From Syngnathus acus (Eukaryota; Chordata; Actinopteri; Syngnathiformes; Syngnathidae): DNA of 64,000 nt. The stretch spans positions 6,576,491 through 6,640,490 of the forward strand of contig NC_051092.1 in assembly GCF_901709675.1 (NCBI RefSeq). The letters run 5' to 3'. The notes under the pieces were generated by a model, which was given only the letters and a program-made list of their open reading frames with translations, ran no database searches and was not told where the DNA came from. Of this stretch, positions 57,530 through 64,000 are shown piece by piece; position 1 is the first letter of the stretch; each line of letters opens with the position of its first letter. The translations under genes were made by a program, and so were the position numbers.

Positions 57530-57637
57530 TTAATTTGAAAATACCATTGACTATAATTGAAATTTACAATACAAACTAATATGTTAATTTGAAAATACCA
57601 TTGACTATAATTGAAATTTACAATACAAACTAATATG
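57530..57637. repeat. Perfect tandem duplication, 54 bp x 2
   Basis: The segment starting TTAATTTGAAAATACCATTG and ending AAACTAATATG is repeated immediately at 57584-57637 with no visible difference, pointing to a recent duplication. Confidence 0.95.
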
Positions 57638-57639
57638 TT

Positions 57640-60600
57640 GGTAAAGTAATATTGATGAAGTAAAATACTTCAAATAAGATAAAAACAAGGACTACTATGG
57701 TTGTTCATATTTTCCTAATAGATACCATGCATAGAAAAAAATTATTAAGAAGCAAGAGTGAACGGAGTCAATTAAGGAACAAAAGTTAGGGGCTATTTGC
57801 AGTTGTTAGAATTCATGAAATTAGCATGTTTGGCTTCAAACCATCACACCATGGCATAATTTCCGGTGCGACTCGATCACAATTGGTGTCTAAAGACACA
57901 TTAAGCCTGTCCGAATTGGCCACGGTTTATGTGGTCCACGGAGGCTACACGAGGAGCCTTTGAAGGGGTCAAAAGACCCAGTCTGCTAATTGCCTTTCTA
58001 AAATCTGGAAAGCACGTGCGGTCGGGCGAGTCGCGCTGGAACTGATGTCATGTAGCTGAAAATACGGCCTTCGAGGACACAACCTATGATGAGGGCCATT
58101 AAGGAAAAAGTAATGTGCACTCAAATGTTTGGAGAAGGTCCAATTAAATTCACCTCTAACAATTATAGTTTAGGTTTTAGGTTCATTCAAAAATGTCACC
58201 ACAAACCTTATATCACTTTAAGTAGTGTTCTATTACACTATACTATTATGAAATATTCTTACACAAGTTGCTGTGTCTGACAAAAGTAATTTTATAATGA
58301 CAAGTTGAGGACATTCTACACAATTCAACACTTCTAAGTTCTGTACACTTTAGAATAATTTTGAGCATCTTAAGTATGTAGACTGACTGATCTTTGATAC
58401 ACTGCCATGTTGATTGTTATTGCCACCTTCTAAATTACTACTCTCCTGCGTTCAATTCGGTCATTTGAACAAAACGGAGATGGATGACAATCGCAAAGCG
58501 AGATATTTGAGTAAAATAGCCACATAGTCTACAACCTTTTTGTTCATCTTTCCTAAGATAAACATCCAAAATCAGCACCTGTCACTCAATATTGTTATAG
58601 GTGTATGATGTCAGACATACAGATGATGGACATAGAGGCAGAGGAACCCACTTCAAGGTTTAAACAGAGAATTTGTCACAATATTTTAATACAGCACTCA
58701 CTGTAAATGTGGGGAAATTCATGGAAGAACAAAGAAAATTTGCCAGATTAGTAGAAACAGAAATAGATCGCGAAGTCTCTTTAGCAAATTTGCATGTTAT
58801 GCATTACTCTACCTTGACAGATGTCACCAGGCGCAAGAGTTTTTTTTGTTCCAACACAAAAAGGATTGGGAATCTTAAGGACAGCGGCTGTCTTTTGTTC
58901 ACCCTCTGGGCTTTAAATTTGTAAACAACGCAGGTGGCGCTCAAGTGTAAAACCTGGCACGTCGAGATTTTTGCGCTGCTGCAAACCTTGTTTAGCGAGT
59001 TGGGAATTTGGTAAACCGCTGTGCAAAATGCTGGCCGTTCCCGGGTACCGAGGGCGTGTCAACGATAATGCACCTTACAATTTGATGGCTAAAGGTTGAC
59101 TAAACTTCACCCCTGGTGGAACTAGATCAAAGCGCCGGGAGTCTAACGCAATTTTGGTCAACACGATTGAAGTGCATTTCATTTATAATTATGACAATAG
59201 TGTGCATGGAAACCTCTGAATCACTGCAGAAATCAATTCATTGAATGCATTATTTTTATCATCTTTATTGTATTTCTCCCAAAAACCTCTCGGGCCGCGG
59301 CACAGCTATGGTTCACACACAAAACGTACTATCGGGGTGAAAGGCAGGCTCAAAGTGCCCAATTCATAGCGGTGATCTACTAACTCCCGAACCGACTTTA
59401 CATGATTTGCCTGTTGAGGTCTGCTTGCAGTTCCTTATAAACTTTGCACACTCGTGAATTTTAAAGGGAATAAGAGGAACTGCTTTGAATGGCTGCAAAA
59501 GTAAGTCTGCTATGTTCGCACCCACAACAGCGCAAACCACCCGTTTTTAACCATGAGCGCCTCTGCAAAAATACCGAAACTTGGTGTAGCCCACACCTTT
59601 TGCACAGTAGGACCGTGCTCTATGTGCCAGAACTGCGCTGGGCACGAATATAGAGCCCTCTATGACAGACAAAAAAATTTTTCTACAAGACTACGCTTTC
59701 AGATCTGCTGATGCATTGCTCAATGACAATTTCTGTCAGTATGTATTTCCTTTTTTAAACAAATAGTCTACATTCACACACTCAAGATGGTTGTCATTAG
59801 GTAACCTTCAACAATCACTACATGCCGGGTGGGGTGCTGTAAGAGAACGTGTTTAACTGATTATAACTCACGGCCAATGACTGACAGAGGCCCTTGTTAA
59901 TAGTAGTGTATTTTCAGTTTGCTGCCCCACATAGGGCTACAGTTCCCTGGTGATACCCCTAACTAACTGGACTACACAGGGCAAAAAAAAACAACAACCC
60001 ACAAACAAACATCTGTTAAGTCATTTAAAATGGTGAGCAGGAATACAAAAAACATCTTTAAATACATTTTCTTGAAAGACATTTTGACAAGTTCACGCAT
60101 CACATACATCCACTATGTACAGTACTGACCTCTGAAGGAAACTTCAATAGACTGAATACTCGTACTTATTGAATGTCAATATTATCATTTTCCATGTGTG
60201 GGATCGGCATTACACGTGTATTTAGGAAAGAAACCACACATACAGAACTATTTCCCTAGAAGTGGAACATCCTCAACCACTAAAATCTTCACACTAGTCA
60301 ATTTACAAGAGCTATTAGAAAATACTGAGTTATCTTTGCATTTCAGCTGTCCTGGGTCTTTCAATTGTGAGGGCCCAAAAAACATTTAACACCAGAATTA
60401 TGCAAATTAGGAAGTGGAACTATCAGGTTGAACATTTTGTGGTGGCAAAGAAAGCAAAAGCAAATGTCTGTCATCAAGTGTCAAAGGAAATGACTGCTCG
60501 TGTATGTTTGTAGCATAGTTATTGTAATTACATAAGTGGAGCCTCATTTGATAACATACAACTGCCTATTTATACAGTGTCCCAAAAGGTAACTAGAGTA

Positions 60601-61140
60601 ATTTATTGAGTATCAGAGAAACAGCTCCGTATGCATAATAGTCCTTCATGTAGTAAATATAAGGCAAAAAGCTTTAGGCCAACACACCAATGAAAAAATA
60701 AACAGCCTAGTTTTTACAACCCAAAGTTGGCGAGTATGGTAATCTGCAAATGACAACTATAATTCTTGAAGAGCAAAAGCCATATTTTTTGTGACAGTTA
60801 AAAAGAATGGCGGTTTCTTTGTTGCACTCCTGTGACAAGAGGTCTGAAGCGGATGTTCAGGTGGGAGGATATTATGGAATGCAAGCTTCCAAATCCATAA
60901 TTTGACATTTTGGCCATTTTAGTACAAAAATATTTGTGGTGACGCTTGCAGTGGTGTGCTTATGAATGGTGGAGCTAGAAACTGCTTTCTGTTGACTGGT
61001 AAAAAGCAAATTGTCTGCATTCTTCTGTCGTACAATGTAATGAATTGAAGTGGCAAAACACTAGAGTTCAATTTAGTTCAACAGTCCAGATGAGGATTCA
61101 AAGATGTATTTTGATAAATTAATCGGCAAATTACACTGCC
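57640..61140. other. Gene-free spacer between csnk2a2 and znf319
   Basis: No exon, RNA gene or complete transposon is recognisable. A less AT-rich island at about 58925-59680 carries repeated GCGCAAA/TTTGCGC-like motifs (for example GCGCTGCTGCAAAC, ACAGCGCAAACCACC, AACTGCGCTGGGCA) and may be an old, unclassified mobile element. The frame at 58673-58924 has no known domain. Confidence 0.4.
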
Positions 61141-61310
61141 TGGTAGTGATGGAAAAATGAAGCTTCGAATTTGCTTCATGAACCAACATTGGGCTGAAGG
61201 CACACTGACGTGCTATTTCTTAAACTCCTTCAAGAGTGCCCTCTAGAGGAGTCAATGAATGTAACAACTGTTTTATGAAGCAGATGTCAAGCTTCATTTA
61301 CCCATCACCA
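61141..61310. repeat. Short palindromic miniature element
   Basis: TGGTAGTGATGGAAAAATGA followed by AGCTTC on the left faces GTCAAGCTTCATTTACCCAT followed by CACCA on the right, forming about 24-bp inverted ends around 120 bp. It is a plausible hAT-type miniature element; the target duplication is not clear. Confidence 0.65.
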
Positions 61311-61601
61311 AGTGTCTGGTAGGTACGCTACGATATTCCAACATTTACATAGCAGATGCAGCTATCACCCTGCTGTAAAATCAACAACATGAACATGCCT
61401 TATCTGATCACAACACACCTTAGGAAAATCTGAGTTTTGTGATCCTTCCCATGTGTCCCTCGCTCTACTTTTTTTGGTACCATACTGTGCCACTGAAGTT
61501 GGTATCCCATCAAAGAGTGCCAAAAAGAGATCATTGATTACCGTGCAATTTTTGGTAAAACACACACACACAAAAAACCTGTACTTTACTAAACCGGAAC
61601 A

Positions 61602-62566
61602 CAGTGTTGTACCTGAACGCGTTCAATGAACAAAAGTTCATGAACTCGTTCGTATTTTGATTGAACTGAATATAGTGCATTTTTCCTTAGTGAACGTTTT
61701 TGTGAACGTGCTCATTCTGGGGCCAATGAATGGTTTTGAAGGGCAGTTCATTTTCATTCGACAGTGCCAGGTTTTCTCTTGTCAGACTTCAAAATAACAG
61801 TCCGCTAAACACACTGTAAACAAAGCTTAATTAGGCAGGGGGAAACGATTTGTCAACCCCGGCCAGTCGCACGCTGCTGCGTATGCCATCAAAATGCGAC
61901 GTGTGCTTGAAAAGGTATCATCCTGCGAGAGCATTCAGGAATTTTAGGACACGTTGTAGTGCTCTCAATGGCGCTGACCCACGAGTTAGTCTTAATGAGA
62001 TTGTTTTTGTTGTTTTAGAAATGTATTTGGGCTTTGCACCTTCACCTTTGCACTGTTATGTCCCAAATTCTAAATATTTTCTGGTTCTTTGGGCAAAGAA
62101 GTTAAGAACTAAAACATTCACTAAAGTTAGTTCAAGCAAATATCATGTTACTTTACATTGAGTACGTCATTTGTACATCCTTTGTTTCCTACCTCAGTCT
62201 GGCACCTATAGCTGATTGATTGCATTTGCACATTCTGGACCACAGTCGTGTTTTTGTTTCAATTGACAATTCAAGCAATTTTCTCTTATATTTGAGGTTG
62301 TAAGGTGATAGAAGCACCTGGATACTAGTGTGAATGGAATGGTTGCAAACAATTAGAAAATGTCGATACGTCACATCTTGCAGCAACCTTTTTTCTTTTT
62401 TTTTTAGGGTAAGAAAATAACTATGAACTTTTCATTTTTGAAACATTGAACTTAGTTTAAAATACAATTCAATTATGAAGTATGAACTAAACAAGTTCGT
62501 TTTAAAATTTGTGAATTGATCTGTGTACTACAAAGTTCGTGTAGAAAATTAACTTTCCCAACACTT
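61602..62566. mobile_element. hAT-like non-autonomous element, copy B
   Basis: A 965-bp element is flanked by a perfect 8-bp target duplication, CCGGAACA at 61594-61601 and again at 62567-62574. Termini are CAGTGTTGTACC and CCCAACACTT. It is the sister of copy A (53127-53965). The perfect duplication and its better-kept ends suggest a younger insertion. It lies about 63 bp past the znf319 stop codon and so is probably transcribed in that gene's 3' untranslated region. Confidence 0.9.
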
Positions 62567-62628
62567 CCGGAACAATACTACTCGGTAGAAACATGCTTGC
62601 AGGGGACAAAAAGTTTTCAGGGATTCAG

Positions 62629-64000
62629 TTACATGCACTGGGGCACAGGGTAGTCCCCTCCATCAGCTGTGTGCTGTACTGTGTGATCCTGCAAAGAGCC
62701 CAAGTCACTGAAACGCTCACCACACCAAACACACTTGAACTGTCCTTCTCTCGAGTGCGTGTTCTGGTGTTTGGTCATGTGTTCGCGCTGTTTGAAAAAC
62801 TTGTTGCAATGCTCACACTTGTACGGCTTCTCCCCCGTGTGAACACGCACATGTCTGTTGAGGTCTGAGGAGTATTTGAAGCGCTTCTCACAATCGGGAC
62901 ACTTGAGCGGCTTTTCCCGGGAGGGGTCGCAGCGATGCTGCACAAATTCAGAAGAAGAGAGGAAGCGGCGGTCGCAGAGGGAGCACTTCAGGGGCTTTTC
63001 TTGGCAGTGAGAGTTTTGGTGGCGCTGCAACGTGGAACTCTTCTTGTAGCCCTTGCCGCACACGTCGCACTTGTACGGCTTGTCGGGCACGGTGTTAGGC
63101 GACTCGCCACACTTGTGCCTAAGTAGCTCTCCCGATTGGCTGAACTCCTTCTGACATGAGGCGCACTTGAACAGGTTGTCCATGCCGTGCACGTGCTGGT
63201 GGTAGAGAAGGTGCGAGGGTTGCATGAAGCCCATGTCGCACAGATTGCATTTGAACGGCCGGTCGGCCGGGTCTTTGTGTGTGCGGCGGTGGCGCACCAG
63301 GGCGTACTGCTGTTTGAAGCTCATCTGACACTCATCACAGTGGAACGGACGCTCCTCTGAGTGCGCTCGCTCGTGTTGGCGGAGATCGGACGGGCGTTTG
63401 AAACCCTTTCCGCAGGTTGCGCAGCGGAAGGGCCGAGAGCCTTGCGGGTGGCAGGGATGGTGAAGGAGCTCCGATGACTCTTTGAAGTGCAACTCGCATA
63501 AGTTGCATTTGAATAAGTGCTCACCAGAATGCACGTACATATGGCGCACCAGATGGGAACGGTGCTTGAAGCTTTTCTCACAAACGGCACACTTGAAAGG
63601 ACGTTCGTTGCTGTGTGTCCGCTGGTGGTGCTGAAGGTGTGACGATTGGCTGAAAGCCTTGTCACACGTGTCACATTTAAAAGGCTTCTCCCCTGTGTGC
63701 ACTCTGTCGTGACGGGTGAGTTCTGACAAGTGTTTGAAACCCTTCTGGCAAACAGAACATTTGTATGGGCGGTCGCGGGCTGACGGGAAGGGTAGAATGG
63801 ATGAGCTACTGGTGGCCGATGCCCTAAGACTGCTAGCTTGCTGGGCATTGTTTGCCGAAGAGTTGGAGCTCATGCTGCCGGAAGAACCGGGCCGGTAGGT
63901 CTTCTCACATATTGAACACTTCATCGGATTGTTGCTGTTATGGGATGAGTGGTGGTGAGCCAGAGAGGTTAGCAAGGAGAAGCCCATCTTGCAGAGGCCA
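62629..64000 (-). CDS. znf319: Zinc finger protein 319 (5' end outside window)
   Basis: This is a nuclear protein made almost wholly of C2H2 zinc fingers, so a DNA-binding regulator; its targets are not established. The frame stays open to the right edge, so the visible 456 or so codons lack the N terminus (human ZNF319 is 582 residues). The first visible finger, CKMGFSLLTSLAHHHSSH, is cut by the edge. A degenerate finger CSICEKTYRPG and a Ser/Ala-rich linker follow, and then 13 more fingers joined mostly by variable linkers. Two of these are C2HC (LLRHKC, FVQHRC). The peptides EHLFKCNLCELHFKESSELL and REKPLKCPDCEKRFKYSSDL, and the order of fingers, match ZNF319 and not a generic KRAB protein. 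The 1.36-kb uninterrupted coding exon also fits. The stop TAA is at 62629-62631. A hAT-like element lies just beyond. Confidence 0.95.
   Translation of the reverse strand, partial: GLCKMGFSLLTSLAHHHSSHNSNNPMKCSICEKTYRPGSSGSMSSNSSANNAQQASSLRASATSSSSILPFPSARDRPYKCSVCQKGFKHLSELTRHDRVHTGEKPFKCDTCDKAFSQSSHLQHHQRTHSNERPFKCAVCEKSFKHRSHLVRHMYVHSGEHLFKCNLCELHFKESSELLHHPCHPQGSRPFRCATCGKGFKRPSDLRQHERAHSEERPFHCDECQMSFKQQYALVRHRRTHKDPADRPFKCNLCDMGFMQPSHLLYHQHVHGMDNLFKCASCQKEFSQSGELLRHKCGESPNTVPDKPYKCDVCGKGYKKSSTLQRHQNSHCQEKPLKCSLCDRRFLSSSEFVQHRCDPSREKPLKCPDCEKRFKYSSDLNRHVRVHTGEKPYKCEHCNKFFKQREHMTKHQNTHSREGQFKCVWCGERFSDLGSLQDHTVQHTADGGDYPVPQCM

Overview
The window is nuclear DNA of a ray-finned fish, most likely a percomorph teleost. 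It has short vertebrate-type exons with GT/AG borders and long AT-rich introns. Fish-type repeats are abundant: palindromic miniature transposons, (ATCC)n-tailed retroelement ends, long GT tracts and hAT elements. The species cannot be decided from the sequence.

Five protein-coding genes are supported. From left to right they are: ano10 (minus, 14 coding exons, 2111-9122), an anoctamin membrane protein; fa2h (minus, 7 exons, 20383-39359), fatty acid 2-hydroxylase with its cytochrome b5 exon 14 kb from the rest of the gene; an unrecognised small three-exon gene (plus, 42672-44795) with its own CCAAT/TATA promoter; csnk2a2 (minus, 11 coding exons, 47984-56143), the alpha-prime catalytic subunit of protein kinase CK2; and znf319 (minus, 62629 to beyond the right edge), a C2H2 zinc-finger protein whose N terminus is cut off by the window end. 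I rebuilt the ano10, fa2h and csnk2a2 models exon by exon. Every junction keeps phase, and the totals (691, 381 and 349 codons) fit the families. The genes are not an operon. They share no pathway, although human CSNK2A2, ZNF319 and FA2H all lie on 16q.

The intergenic stretch 11.2-16.3 kb is the oddest part. It holds tandem copies of a unit carrying a tRNA-like gene (five near-complete 72-nt cloverleaf candidates, all with anticodon CTC). One of these units is split by 1.4 kb of degenerate telomere-like repeat with a higher-order structure. Next comes a tandem satellite of about 235 bp whose unit is dominated by a long perfect hairpin. Inverted copies of one further palindromic element lie near both ends of the block.

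The introns and gaps carry several well-delimited mobile elements. Two related hAT-like copies have matching 8-bp target duplications: one sits inside another inverted-repeat element in a csnk2a2 intron, the other 60 bp past the znf319 stop codon. Three families of A/T-ended palindromic miniature elements and assorted retroelement tails are also present. No bacterial, viral or CRISPR-type system is seen.
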